From NCBI GenBank assembly GCA_002432545.1, contig DJFR01000216.1, forward strand, positions 12,617 to 26,858: a stretch of 14,242 bases of DNA, in the 5' to 3' direction. This document shows, in pieces, positions 5,667 through 14,146 of the stretch. Origin of the DNA: Flammeovirgaceae bacterium UBA5867. GTDB taxonomy: Bacteria; Bacteroidota; Bacteroidia; Cytophagales; Cyclobacteriaceae. The notes below the pieces were generated by a model. The model was not told the origin of the DNA. It ran no database searches and saw only the letters and a program-made list of their open reading frames with translations. The stretch's first letter is position 1; every line of letters starts with the position of its first letter. The position numbers were made by a program, and so were the translations under genes.

Positions 5667-6803
5667 TCATTTCCTGCCCTGATTCTTCCCTGCTACCGCT
5701 GTGCCCACCCTGATCTCCTCAGAGCCCGTGGTAACAATTTGATCGCCCACATTCAGTTCACCAAATATTTCTGTTTTCCCGTCTGCTGTGCGACCTGGCT
5801 TCACCGTTACATGTTGCACCTTGCCATCCTGCAGGCGAATAACAAAAATTCCTTCCGCTGAATTGACGATGGCCGACTTCGGAACAATAAATGTACTGTC
5901 GCGGGCCGGCAATGGTATGGTTACATCGGCCACCATACCGGGCATTAATTTCTTGTCGTTATTATATACATCCATCTCCACACGTTCGGCACGCAGGCGT
6001 ACATCTAATGCGCGAGCCTGACGTTTTACTTTTGCTTTAAACATATCCTGGGGCAATGCTTTTACTTTAAATTGCACTTCATCATTCTGTTCAAGGTACG
6101 AAGTATAGGCTTCGGGCACTGATACCACCAGACGAAGGTGTTTCTGCTCCTGTAAAGTAAACAACGGATTTTCAGATCCTCTTCCGGAAGGACCAACATA
6201 CGCCCCCGGATTTATATTACGTGCCGTGATCACACCACCGAACGGTGCACGTATCTCGAGGTAATCAAGACTGTTGGTGATCTCGCGATAGCTTGCCTTG
6301 GCGGCTTGCAGTTGATCGTAATCAGAACTCATGCGGGCATGCGCCTGGTCAAGATCATTCGGAGATATAGTGCCCGGTGTTTTGCTGGTCTCCAGCAGGC
6401 GATCGTAACTTGCTTTACTGGCTTTGTAAACAGACTCCTGTGATTTCCAGCGAGACTCTGCTCCTGCCAGGCGTGACCGGATCTCCGGTGCATCCAGCAA
6501 TACGAGTAATTGTCCTGCGTTTACTTCCGATCCTACATCTACATATAGCTTTTTCACGAAACTTGTTTCGTGCGCATACAGATCAACCTGTTGAAACGAG
6601 ATCAACTCTCCCGGTATTTTTATTTCGGTAGACAACATGCCTTTCTCCAATGAAAATGTTTCTACGGTCGGTACTTCCGGTGGTGCTGCTTTTTGTCCGG
6701 AAGCATTTCCTTCGGAGGAGTTGCAACGACTGAATATAGTGATTAGCAGTGCTACGCCTAAAGTTGTTTTTAAAAATTGTATCGATTGGTTATTTCGTTT
6801 CAT
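5667..6803 (-). CDS. RND efflux periplasmic adaptor (membrane fusion) lipoprotein
   Basis: A 378-aa HlyD/AcrA-type adaptor linking the inner-membrane pump to the outer-membrane channel. The ATG at 6803 is chosen because it yields a lipoprotein signal (MKRNNQ, hydrophobic 14-24, Cys27 in FSRC); the open frame reaches 6941, but that extension lies inside the pump gene and lacks a signal. Domains in order: first half of the lipoyl/barrel-sandwich domain about 73-108 (VDVGSEVNAGQLLVLLDAPEI), alpha-hairpin coiled coil about 109-180, second lipoyl half about 181-204 (EIRAPFGGVITARNINPGAYV), then beta-barrel and membrane-proximal domains ending with GDQIVTTG. Its start overlaps the end of the pump gene by 14 bp, suggesting translational coupling. 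It is the last gene of the efflux operon. Confidence 0.92.
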   Translation of the reverse strand: MKRNNQSIQFLKTTLGVALLITIFSRCNSSEGNASGQKAAPPEVPTVETFSLEKGMLSTEIKIPGELISFQQVDLYAHETSFVKKLYVDVGSEVNAGQLLVLLDAPEIRSRLAGAESRWKSQESVYKASKASYDRLLETSKTPGTISPNDLDQAHARMSSDYDQLQAAKASYREITNSLDYLEIRAPFGGVITARNINPGAYVGPSGRGSENPLFTLQEQKHLRLVVSVPEAYTSYLEQNDEVQFKVKALPQDMFKAKVKRQARALDVRLRAERVEMDVYNNDKKLMPGMVADVTIPLPARDSTFIVPKSAIVNSAEGIFVIRLQDGKVQHVTVKPGRTADGKTEIFGELNVGDQIVTTGSEEIRVGTAVAGKNQGRK

Positions 6804-9800
6804 ACGCTGAAGGTATATAATATTTACTGTCTTTATCTTCCGGATCAAGTGATACTGATTGTGTCGTTGTTTTCTCCTGCAACCAGGCAAATACAAGCGG
6901 CAGTATAAATAGTGCTGCCAGTGTAGAGGCAAATAGTCCACCGATTACAGCACGTGCCAAAGGTGCAACCTGGTCGCCACCTTCACCGTGTCCGATAGCC
7001 ATCGGTATCATACCGGCAATCATCGCTATACTTGTCATAACAATCGGGCGCATACGAAGTGCTGCTGCTTCTTTGGCTGATTCCCACGCGTTGGCATTTG
7101 TAAGACGAAGCTGTTCTGCGTTCGTGATCAGCAACACGGCGTTGGCAATCGACACACCTACCGACATAATGATACCCATATAGGACTGCAGGTTTAGCGT
7201 TGATCCTGTGATGAGCAATACGAATAACGCTCCCAAAATTACCGCAGGTGCTGTTGTTAATACCACGAGTGATACTTTGAATGACTGGAAGTTTGCTGCC
7301 AGCATTAAGAAGATCACAACAATCGCCACAAGCAAACCGGATTGAAGACTGTCCAATGTTTCGGTAAGTACCTGGCTGAGACCGATGGTTTCGATTGTTA
7401 ATCCACGCGGTAATTCTCCCAACGAGCTTAGCGCTTCCTGTACATCCGCGGTAGCAGTACCCAGATCTTTATTGTTCAGGTTTGCCGTAACCGAAAGTAT
7501 AGGCATGGCTCCGAGGTTATCGTTCTCACCATATATAGTATCATTCTCGATCGTAGCTACATCTCCCAGCACAGGTCTGGTTGCATTGCGTAACACCGGT
7601 ATCTGTGAGATGTCATTCACCGATGTCATTTTATTTTCAGGGACCTGCACCTGCACACTATAGCTGAGGCCAGCCTTTTCATCGAGCCACACATTTTTGT
7701 CGGTATAGCGCGATGATGATGTTGACGCAATCAATGAGCGCGATATATCATTCATATCAACACCCAACTGTGCCGCGCGTACGCGATCTATATTTATATT
7801 CAGGGCGGGGTAGTTAATGGATTGCGCAATCTGCACATCGCGCAGGTATGGAATAGCCTTGAGTTTCTCAACAACTTTTTGTGCATATACCCGGTTCTGT
7901 GCTTTGTTACGACTGCCAATTCTTACTTCGATTGGTGTCGGTGAACCCTGACTTAAAATTTTATCGGTAAGTTCAATTGGCTCGAACGAGACTTTAACAT
8001 CCGGCATTTCTTTCTCCATGCGGGCGCGAAAGTTTTCTTTCAGTTCATCCATTGTTCCACCAAAGTCTTCTTTCAAACTCACCTGCCATACAGATTCATG
8101 CGGTCCGCTGGTGAAGAGATATATAGGACTGATGGAGAACTGGCCGGGGTGCTGACCTATATAAGCTGAGCTTATGGCAATCTTACCTTTTCCAATCATC
8201 GACTGCAGTATAGCAACAGCCTGGTTTAATCTTTCTTCCGTGCGCTCAATACGCAAACCATCCGGAGCACGCAACCTCACCTGGAACTGGCGCGAATTTA
8301 CTTTCGGTAAAACATCGCGTCCTATACTTGATAGCAACAATGCTGTTAAAGCAATCACCACCACGGCATATACCAATACAATGGGTTTACGATACGGAAA
8401 CATACGCTGCAGAAACGACACGAACCTGTTTCGGATTTTTTCAAAGCGAGATATTTTTCCATCGCCTTCAGCATGCGCCAGCAAGTGCATCTTCTGCTGA
8501 CTTGCATCGAGTGTAGGATCGTATTTTATTTCCGGATGTTCTTTCGCATGATCTTTCATCAACCAGTTTGCCATAACGGGCACAAAGGTTTGAGACAGTA
8601 AATACGATGTGATCATAGAGAAACCGATAGCCAACGCGAGCGGCAGGAACAGCGAGCCCGGTATACCTTTCATCGAGAACGCTGGAGCGAACACCGCCAG
8701 TATACAGAACAGGATGAGCAATTTGGGGAACGCGATCTCTTTACATGCATCCCATATAGCGAGCGCTTTCGGTTTACCCATCGCCATGTGCTGGTGTATA
8801 TTTTCAATAGTTACCGTGGACTCATCCACCAATATACCGATGGCCAGCGACAGACCGCTCAACGTCATAATATTTATAGTCTGTCCGAAGAGCTGCAGAA
8901 ATAATACACCGGAGATGATCGAAGTTGGTATAGTCAATATTACGATCAGTGCTCCGCGTAAATCTCCGAGAAATAACACTACCATCAACCCGGTTAATAT
9001 AGCACCGATGATACCTTCGCTCATCAAACTTTTCACCGCGTTAATAACGTAGGTTGACTGATCGAACTCGTACGAAAGTTTTACATCTTCCGGAAGTTGC
9101 GCCTGGAAGCGCGGAAGATTTTTCTTCAGGTTCTGCACCACTTCCCACGTAGAAGCATCTGCAGACTTGGCAATGTTAAGATATACTGAACGTTTACCAT
9201 TTACCTGCGCATACCCTACTGTTATATCCGCGGCATCTTCAACCGTGGCAACATCGCCCAGGTATAGGTTCTGTACACCGCCTTTGAACAACGGTATCTT
9301 TTCAAAATCTTTAACCGTTTTAATGGTCATGTTGGTTGGCGTCATATAGTTATAGTCGCCAACACGTACGTTACCGGAAGGTGTAGTCTGGTTGTTCAAC
9401 CGCAGGGCTTCCACCAATTGATCGGGTGTAAGATTGTGTGAACGCAACAGGTCGGGATCAGCCTTGATAACGATGGTACGTAAATTTCCTCCGAACGGTG
9501 GCGCTGCAACAAGCCCCGGTATAGATGTAAAGGAAGCGCGCACGTATACGTTAGCCAGATCCATCAACTCGTTGTTGGAGCGTGTCGGACTGCTTAACAC
9601 CAACTGCCCTACCGGAAGTGTAGAGGCATCGAATCGTATAATGAACGGTGGCTGCGACCCCGGTGGAAATATAGCCTGTATCCGGTTGGCAAAGGCACTG
9701 AGCTCAGCCGCGGCCTGCGCCATGTTGGTACCCGGATAAAACGTAATTTTCATCAGGGTAAGTCCCTGTATATTTCGTGTCTCAATGGTTTTTATACCAT

Positions 9801-10023
9801 TTACAAACAACATGATGTTGATATACTGCTTACCGAAGAATGCCTCCATCTGCGAAGGGGTAAACCCTCCGAAGGGGTGCGACAAATAAATTACCGGCAG
9901 GTTCATAGCCGGAAATATATCTACCTTGATAGTACGCACAGCGTTGATACCAAAGAACAACATACCGGCTACCAATACTAATATGGTAATGGGTTTACGA
10001 AGTGCTGATCGTATTAAGTTCAT
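6790..10023 (-). CDS. AcrB-like RND efflux pump, permease subunit
   Basis: A 1077-aa inner-membrane RND transporter of normal length, with the usual two repeats of TM helix, large periplasmic loop and TM bundle. The first TM is about 13-33; a later helix carries GLSLAIGILVDESTVTIENI (390-409), in which D400 matches the TM4 proton-relay Asp and the next position is E401, where HAE-1 pumps have a second Asp. In the second repeat the segment VGVSIANAVLLITNAE stands where AcrB TM10 has its key Lys; no Lys is present. That places it outside the classical AcrB/MexB group, in a subfamily whose substrates are less clear. Periplasmic porter regions look complete. Its ATG overlaps the tolC-like stop as ATGA, and its 3' end overlaps the adaptor start by 14 bp, giving a tight three-gene operon. 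Confidence 0.93.
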   Translation of the reverse strand: MNLIRSALRKPITILVLVAGMLFFGINAVRTIKVDIFPAMNLPVIYLSHPFGGFTPSQMEAFFGKQYINIMLFVNGIKTIETRNIQGLTLMKITFYPGTNMAQAAAELSAFANRIQAIFPPGSQPPFIIRFDASTLPVGQLVLSSPTRSNNELMDLANVYVRASFTSIPGLVAAPPFGGNLRTIVIKADPDLLRSHNLTPDQLVEALRLNNQTTPSGNVRVGDYNYMTPTNMTIKTVKDFEKIPLFKGGVQNLYLGDVATVEDAADITVGYAQVNGKRSVYLNIAKSADASTWEVVQNLKKNLPRFQAQLPEDVKLSYEFDQSTYVINAVKSLMSEGIIGAILTGLMVVLFLGDLRGALIVILTIPTSIISGVLFLQLFGQTINIMTLSGLSLAIGILVDESTVTIENIHQHMAMGKPKALAIWDACKEIAFPKLLILFCILAVFAPAFSMKGIPGSLFLPLALAIGFSMITSYLLSQTFVPVMANWLMKDHAKEHPEIKYDPTLDASQQKMHLLAHAEGDGKISRFEKIRNRFVSFLQRMFPYRKPIVLVYAVVVIALTALLLSSIGRDVLPKVNSRQFQVRLRAPDGLRIERTEERLNQAVAILQSMIGKGKIAISSAYIGQHPGQFSISPIYLFTSGPHESVWQVSLKEDFGGTMDELKENFRARMEKEMPDVKVSFEPIELTDKILSQGSPTPIEVRIGSRNKAQNRVYAQKVVEKLKAIPYLRDVQIAQSINYPALNINIDRVRAAQLGVDMNDISRSLIASTSSSRYTDKNVWLDEKAGLSYSVQVQVPENKMTSVNDISQIPVLRNATRPVLGDVATIENDTIYGENDNLGAMPILSVTANLNNKDLGTATADVQEALSSLGELPRGLTIETIGLSQVLTETLDSLQSGLLVAIVVIFLMLAANFQSFKVSLVVLTTAPAVILGALFVLLITGSTLNLQSYMGIIMSVGVSIANAVLLITNAEQLRLTNANAWESAKEAAALRMRPIVMTSIAMIAGMIPMAIGHGEGGDQVAPLARAVIGGLFASTLAALFILPLVFAWLQEKTTTQSVSLDPEDKDSKYYIPSAYETK

Positions 10024-11474
10024 TGAGGTTGAGCCTGATTACTGAATAAATTAAAATCACCGGAAGCCGCAGCTTTAAGCAGAAGTGCCTGCCATACGTT
10101 AAGGTATGCTACACTTCTGTCGATCTCTGCCCGGTTCAGAGCATATATAGCCTGCTGCAAATCAACAAGCGTGGTAAGTCCGTTTTTATAGAGTACACTT
10201 TTCTGTGTATAGGCATCTGATGCAGCCTGGTATTGCAGCGGCACTTCGCGGATGCTTTGTAAACTGTTCTCGATGCGCTGATCGGCCAGTATCAATTCGT
10301 TTTGAAGCTGTACGGAAATCTGATCGTATTCATTCTTGTATGCTTCACTGATAAAACGCTGCGAACGTGTTTGTTGTTTAACCTTGAGCGGACTCATCAG
10401 GTTCCACGACAAGCTTACACCGGCTACATAGTTAAAGCGTGAAGGATCAACACCATCGGAATAACGTTGCGAATAGCGATCAGAATACTGCGGAGTATAA
10501 TTATAGTCGAACCCCGAAGCACGCGCCTGGTATATACCAAAGAGTGTCACGCCCGGCATGATACTTCTTCTGACAAGCGATGTTGCCTTCTCCGCCTGGT
10601 TGATACGCGCCTGGTAAAATTTTACCTGCGGATTTTGAGCAATCGTAACATCGGTGTTAAATATAGTGGGCTCGCGGGTAAAGAACGTGGTGTCCAATAC
10701 GGCTTGCAGTCCGTTCAGTGCAAGCAGTTGTGCCAACTGGTTGCGTACCTGCTGTTCGTTATTACGCAAGTCGATGAGTGATAACTTCGCGCGTGATACT
10801 TCTGCGTTGGCCAGTGCAGAATCTACCCCGGGATTTAATCCGGAGAGCGCACGCGCACGTACAGTGCGTTGTACTATTTCTGCACGCACAAGATTAGACT
10901 GTGCGCTGCGTACGAGTTGCTGCGCGATGAGTAAATTCAGGTATGCTCCGGAGATCTTTACCTTGTGTACGAATTCCTCCTGTACAAGATCAGCAGAGTC
11001 ACGCGATACTTGTGCTTTGGCTGCTTCAATGCGCGAGCGCACACGACCGAAGGTAAATACCTCCCAGTTCATGTTGACTATATATAGCGCACCGAATGCT
11101 GCGTTCCAGTTTTGTTCCTGGTAAACAGGACCAGCCGAAGCAACTCCCAGAACACCTACAGCTCCCAACGGACCGAACTGTCCGTTTACGGTTCCATAGT
11201 TCTGTTGTACCGAAGCGATAACATTAGGAAGGTATTCATTACGTGCATTACGCGTCAGGGCTTCAGACGACTGTACATAATTTCGCTTGGCCTGTATACG
11301 CTGGAAATTCTGTACACCCGTTTCAAGTGCCTGCCCCAGCGACAGTGGTTGCTGCACTTCCTGTGCACGAATGTCCGTCAGTGTAAAACACGTTGCGATA
11401 ACGAGCACCATCCTTCGTGCACATACCCGGAAGGATGGTGGAGCAGCCTGGGCCGCGCGCTTTTCATTTTGCAT
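10020..11474 (-). CDS. TolC-family outer membrane efflux protein
   Basis: A 484-aa outer membrane factor from the ATG at 11474. This start gives a signal peptide with a basic n-region (residues 5-21), a hydrophobic core VLVIATCFTL (23-32) and a likely cut near IRAQ (35-38). The open frame extends to 11609, but the extra residues have no signal character. The mature protein shows the OEP layout twice: a start LSLGQALE motif, long coiled-coil helices rich in Ala, Gln and Arg, GLNPGVDSALANAEVSRAKLSL in the first repeat, and KNGLTTLVDLQQAIYALNRAEID in the second. It should form the trimeric channel for the downstream pump and adaptor. It is the first gene of the operon, and its stop overlaps the pump start (ATGA). 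A long upstream leader is described separately. Confidence 0.92.
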   Translation of the reverse strand: MQNEKRAAQAAPPSFRVCARRMVLVIATCFTLTDIRAQEVQQPLSLGQALETGVQNFQRIQAKRNYVQSSEALTRNARNEYLPNVIASVQQNYGTVNGQFGPLGAVGVLGVASAGPVYQEQNWNAAFGALYIVNMNWEVFTFGRVRSRIEAAKAQVSRDSADLVQEEFVHKVKISGAYLNLLIAQQLVRSAQSNLVRAEIVQRTVRARALSGLNPGVDSALANAEVSRAKLSLIDLRNNEQQVRNQLAQLLALNGLQAVLDTTFFTREPTIFNTDVTIAQNPQVKFYQARINQAEKATSLVRRSIMPGVTLFGIYQARASGFDYNYTPQYSDRYSQRYSDGVDPSRFNYVAGVSLSWNLMSPLKVKQQTRSQRFISEAYKNEYDQISVQLQNELILADQRIENSLQSIREVPLQYQAASDAYTQKSVLYKNGLTTLVDLQQAIYALNRAEIDRSVAYLNVWQALLLKAAASGDFNLFSNQAQPQ

Positions 11475-11795
11475 GGATGTATATAAATCTGAAAGTATAG
11501 TTAATACAAGTGGCGTATACCCGGTACGTTGCAGAAAACGTTTTCTATTGGTTGGACATATATGAATGGAAGCATGTGTAACTTGATTATCAAGAATTGT
11601 CTTTACCATTCGTTTACTCTATAAATAAAAATAAGATCGTTTTAGTTCGATACTGTGATCCGTAATGGCGGCTGCGAAAATTATATATAGCATGCAATGT
11701 CACCTCCCGGTTTTACAGCATCGGTAATCCGTAGTCAATTCCAGGAAGATTTAGGTGACAGGGCTCTTTCGTTCAGAAGTTGTTCCTGTATGATG
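11475..11795 (-). other. Long non-coding leader upstream of the efflux operon
   Basis: If transcription starts just after the -7 element at 11796-11803, the tolC-like gene has a leader of about 310 nt. No convincing coding region is present on either strand. The main structure is an 8-bp perfect inverted repeat, TGTCACCT (11698-11705) and AGGTGACA (11753-11760), closing a 47-nt segment that includes a small CGG-ATTA-CCG hairpin. Nearer the gene the DNA is AT-rich. I do not recognise a known riboswitch; an unknown structured leader or a small RNA is possible. Confidence 0.4.
11698..11760. repeat. 8-bp inverted repeat enclosing 47 nt
   Basis: TGTCACCT (11698-11705) is exactly complementary to AGGTGACA (11753-11760). 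As RNA the arms could close a 63-nt domain in the efflux leader; as DNA they could be paired operator half-sites. No target-site duplication or coding content supports a mobile element. Confidence 0.6.
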
Positions 11796-11803
11796 CAAAG
11801 GTA
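11796..11803 (-). promoter_or_regulatory. Putative -7 element (TACCTTTG) of the efflux operon promoter
   Basis: On the minus strand TACCTTTG fits the Bacteroidota -7 consensus TAnnTTTG exactly, and ATACCTTTGCA is a classic context. No good TTTG-type -33 element lies at the usual 19-bp distance, which is typical of activator-dependent promoters. The AraC-type repeat at 11834-11861 lies about 30-65 bp upstream of this element. Confidence 0.5.
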
Positions 11804-11833
11804 TAGGCCTGCCGTGCCCTGCCCCTTATGGAT

Positions 11834-11861
11834 TTCAAACTAAAAATTATAAAATTCAAAC
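11834..11861. promoter_or_regulatory. Putative AraC-type operator upstream of the efflux operon
   Basis: TTCAAAC occurs at 11834-11840 and 11855-11861, exactly 21 bp apart, the half-site spacing classically bound by AraC-type dimers. It overlaps the 18-bp sequence AAAATTATAAAATTCAAA (11843-11860), which recurs at 12768-12785 before the regulator gene. The site begins 2 bp from the regulator's stop codon and sits at an activator position relative to the -7 element at 11796-11803. That the adjacent AraC-family protein binds it is inference. Confidence 0.5.
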
Positions 11862-11862
11862 A

Positions 11863-12762
11863 TTACTTCCGGAACGAACGTGGCGTTAGGGTCGTCTGTT
11901 TCTTGAAAAAATTATTGAAGTAGGCCGGATATTCAAAGCCCAGGCAGTATGCAATCTCGGCAACACTCCAGTCTGTATGCATCAACAATGCTTTGGCTTC
12001 TTTCACAACTCTGCCGGTAATATGTTCAGTTGTAGTCTTCCCGGTTACTTCGCGTACCGCGCGATTCAAATGATTCGGATGCACCGATAAGTGACTCGCA
12101 TAGTCATTGGCCGTGCGCAGCTTTAACGAATGCTCAATGGAATCAACGGGAAACTGTCGTTCGAGTAATTCAATAAAGAGTGATGCTATACGCGAAGACG
12201 CGCTCGGGTGATGATGCTGTGTATCTGCCGGCCGAAACTTGAGCGCTTCGTGAATCACCAGGTTTACATAGTTTCGAAGCAGGTCGTACTTGTATATATA
12301 CTCTGAATCGCGCTCTGCGAGCATTTTTTCAAAGATTCCACACAAGTCTGTCTCTTGCTTCTTATCAATAAAGAATACAGGGCTTCCTCCGATCTGGAAC
12401 AACGGAGACTCCAATATACTGGCATTACCGTGTGCATGAATGAAATCGGCTGTGAACAGGCAATAGTATCCGCTTTGCTTTTCAGAGGTCGCTTCCCACG
12501 CATATGGCACCTGCGGATTGAAGAACACCAATGCCGTGCGATTAATTTCTATCGTCTTGTCAGCATAATACAGGTTGCCCTGCCCGATGATCAGCGATAT
12601 CTTATAATAGTCTCTGCGATTATAGGGAGCATAGCGATAGCAGGAATCGCGCGAGTTTACATTGAACGCCCCCAGTGCCTGGTGAGGAACCGCTCCCGGC
12701 TGGGTTTGGTACATGGCTGGGTAGCGCTTGTAAAAGTCTGCTAAAGTCTCGCTTCTCTGCAT
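11863..12762 (-). CDS. AraC-family transcriptional regulator with cupin-like sensor domain
   Basis: A 299-aa regulator. The N-terminal half (about 28-120) is beta-rich and cupin-like (YYKISLIIGQGNLYYADKTIEI at 52-73, LVFFNPQVPYAW at 78-89), the usual AraC ligand-sensing fold. The C-terminal DNA-binding domain has two helix-turn-helix units: TANDYASHLSVHPNHLNRAVREVTG (217-241) and WSVAEIAYCLGFEYPAYFNNFFKK (265-288), ending with the standard TPRSF (293-297). The ATG at 12762 keeps the FYKRYP leader common in Bacteroidota members. It lies directly upstream of the efflux operon on the same strand with a 388-bp gap, so it is the likely regulator of that operon, responding to an unknown small molecule. 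An 18-bp exact repeat flanks the gene, 5 bp before the start and 2 bp after the stop. Confidence 0.9.
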   Translation of the reverse strand: MQRSETLADFYKRYPAMYQTQPGAVPHQALGAFNVNSRDSCYRYAPYNRRDYYKISLIIGQGNLYYADKTIEINRTALVFFNPQVPYAWEATSEKQSGYYCLFTADFIHAHGNASILESPLFQIGGSPVFFIDKKQETDLCGIFEKMLAERDSEYIYKYDLLRNYVNLVIHEALKFRPADTQHHHPSASSRIASLFIELLERQFPVDSIEHSLKLRTANDYASHLSVHPNHLNRAVREVTGKTTTEHITGRVVKEAKALLMHTDWSVAEIAYCLGFEYPAYFNNFFKKQTTLTPRSFRK

Positions 12763-12766
12763 GCTG

Positions 12767-12785
12767 CAAAATTATAAAATTCAAA
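12767..12785 (-). promoter_or_regulatory. Upstream copy of the 18-bp repeat with embedded -7-like TAATTTTG
   Basis: AAAATTATAAAATTCAAA at 12768-12785 is identical to 11843-11860. On the minus strand TAATTTTG (12774-12767) also fits TAnnTTTG and ends only 4 nt from the regulator's ATG, implying a leaderless or nearly leaderless transcript if it is used. A palindrome CAAAT-AGAT-ATTTG (12782-12795) overlaps it. It probably mediates autoregulation. Confidence 0.4.
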
Positions 12786-12805
12786 TAGATATTTGCACGC
12801 AGTAT

Positions 12806-12857
12806 GGCAGGAGAAAAAAGCATGACAGGGGTTACTGCCTGCCGGAAGTATATACTT
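12806..12857. other. Inverted repeat and 12-bp palindrome between the AraC-type and PepSY genes
   Basis: GGCAGG (12806-12811) and CCTGCC (12838-12843) form a 6-bp inverted repeat with a 26-nt spacer. A perfect palindrome, AAGTATATACTT, follows at 12846-12857. They lie downstream of the leftward PepSY gene and upstream of the leftward regulator, so operator and terminator roles are both possible; neither arm leads into a T-tract. Confidence 0.3.
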
Positions 12858-12923
12858 AACAGTAGTGAGTTAGTGTTTGAAGGGTATAAACAGGGAACGA
12901 TGGAAATAAAACCTGTTGAAAGG

Positions 12924-14132
12924 CTACGCAAGTTGCCGCGAAGTTACGCGGGGCCGTGGTCTCGTTTTTACAGATTTTTTTTGAGGCAATGCAGGAACCT
13001 CTTGTTTTTTCTTTCTTCGTCCTATCCAAAGTATAACACCGGTAACCGGTAGTGAAGCACATACAAGACTTGCAATCACGGCCAATATCTGTGTAGGCCA
13101 GCCATAAATCTTGCCGGTATGTATATAGTAATTTGTATTGCGCCACTTCATGCCGGTGCCTTTATCATCCTGCAGTATAACTTCCTGAACATCGCCGGTG
13201 GCTCCGTTATAGTATATATAGTCACTGTCGGTCCAGGCAGAAGGACCATCGTAGTGCACAAACGCGCCAGCCCGGTTGTTCTTTTTAGTAGGGAAATTAA
13301 ACGTGATGCGCTCGAAACCAGTATCATACCGCTTCAAAGCATCTTTCCACGCAAGTGTTATACCCTGGTTGGTAGCGGTATAGGTTGTATCGCGTTGTGT
13401 GAGGAAGGCTGCATCTTTTTTGGATGAACCCAGCATGGCATAAATACCATTCTCCCACCAGTCAAACGACCACACAAGCCCCGTAGTAGCGATGAGAAAC
13501 GCGATGAGAAAAGTATAGAAGCCTACCACGCTGTGCAGATCATAATTAACACGTCTCCAGCGCGCTTTCCATTTTACCACGAAGCGTTGTTTCCATTGTG
13601 CGAGTCGTTGCGGCCACCAGAGTATAATACCGGTAACCAGAATAAAAAGGAAAATGAGCGTGGAAGTACCAACAATCATATTACCAATGTCGCGTCTTAG
13701 CAGCAGGTTTTGATGAATGCGTCTTACCACATAAAAGAACTCGTTCTCTTTATCCACTACTCCGGTTACGGCACCGGTATACGGATTCACAAATACCTGG
13801 TAGTAATACTTGATCTCATCTTTGTCCCACAGGCTTGTACTTTTTGCATCTCTTTCAAACGCAGAAAAACAATACGCTTTATCGGGTGAGCCGGGTATAA
13901 ATACAACGTTTATAGCTTGGTCTTTACCGATACTGTTTTGTGCGGCCGCGCGCAGATCGTTGATGTCGTGCAGCTGTTTGCCCGGACTCACATATACTAT
14001 ATCCGGGTGAAAGACACGGAACAGTTCTTCTTCAAAAACAAAGATGGATCCTGTTATACTCACTATAAGCACGATGAGTCCGGTAATTATACCCAGCCAC
14101 CGATGAAGAAAAAGAAGAACCGCTTTAACCAT
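12924..14132 (-). CDS. PepSY-associated transmembrane protein, putative ferric reductase of siderophore/haem uptake
   Basis: A 402-aa inner-membrane protein of the PepSY-TM family (FoxB/FsqB-like). Four membrane segments: about 12-34, 151-173, 203-222 and 346-370, followed by a basic cytoplasmic tail (RRKKK, 372-376, then KSVKTRPRPR). Two periplasmic PepSY-like regions lie between them (about 55-130 and 250-320; the motif NPYTGAVTG at 116-124 is typical). Histidines H10, H140, H200 and H338 sit at helix ends in the contexts LHRWLG, RIHQNL, DLHSVVG and YIHTGKIYG, as expected for haem ligands in this family. Such proteins reduce ferric siderophores in the periplasm. It starts 14 bp after the TonB-dependent receptor gene ends, so the pair is an operon. 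The ligand cannot be inferred. Confidence 0.88.
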   Translation of the reverse strand: MVKAVLLFLHRWLGIITGLIVLIVSITGSIFVFEEELFRVFHPDIVYVSPGKQLHDINDLRAAAQNSIGKDQAINVVFIPGSPDKAYCFSAFERDAKSTSLWDKDEIKYYYQVFVNPYTGAVTGVVDKENEFFYVVRRIHQNLLLRRDIGNMIVGTSTLIFLFILVTGIILWWPQRLAQWKQRFVVKWKARWRRVNYDLHSVVGFYTFLIAFLIATTGLVWSFDWWENGIYAMLGSSKKDAAFLTQRDTTYTATNQGITLAWKDALKRYDTGFERITFNFPTKKNNRAGAFVHYDGPSAWTDSDYIYYNGATGDVQEVILQDDKGTGMKWRNTNYYIHTGKIYGWPTQILAVIASLVCASLPVTGVILWIGRRKKKQEVPALPQKKSVKTRPRPRVTSRQLA

Positions 14133-14146
14133 GTCCGTCTATATAT

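Noticed and set aside
6804..6941. N-terminal extension of the adaptor
   Set aside because: It lies fully inside the pump gene and precedes a clean lipoprotein signal. Overlap of 14 bp from the ATG at 6803 is the sensible arrangement.
11475..11609. N-terminal extension of the TolC-like protein
   Set aside because: Residues upstream of the ATG at 11474 lack signal-peptide character and the family does not have them.
11698..11760. Inverted repeat as a miniature transposable element
   Set aside because: Only 63 bp long, with no flanking target duplication and no second copy in the window.
11475..11795. Known riboswitch (cobalamin, TPP, SAM, FMN) in the efflux leader
   Set aside because: None of the conserved boxes I know for these classes is present.
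12804..13052. Rightward 82-codon frame next to the AraC-type gene
   Set aside because: Its second half is antisense to the PepSY gene and the product shows no recognisable motif.
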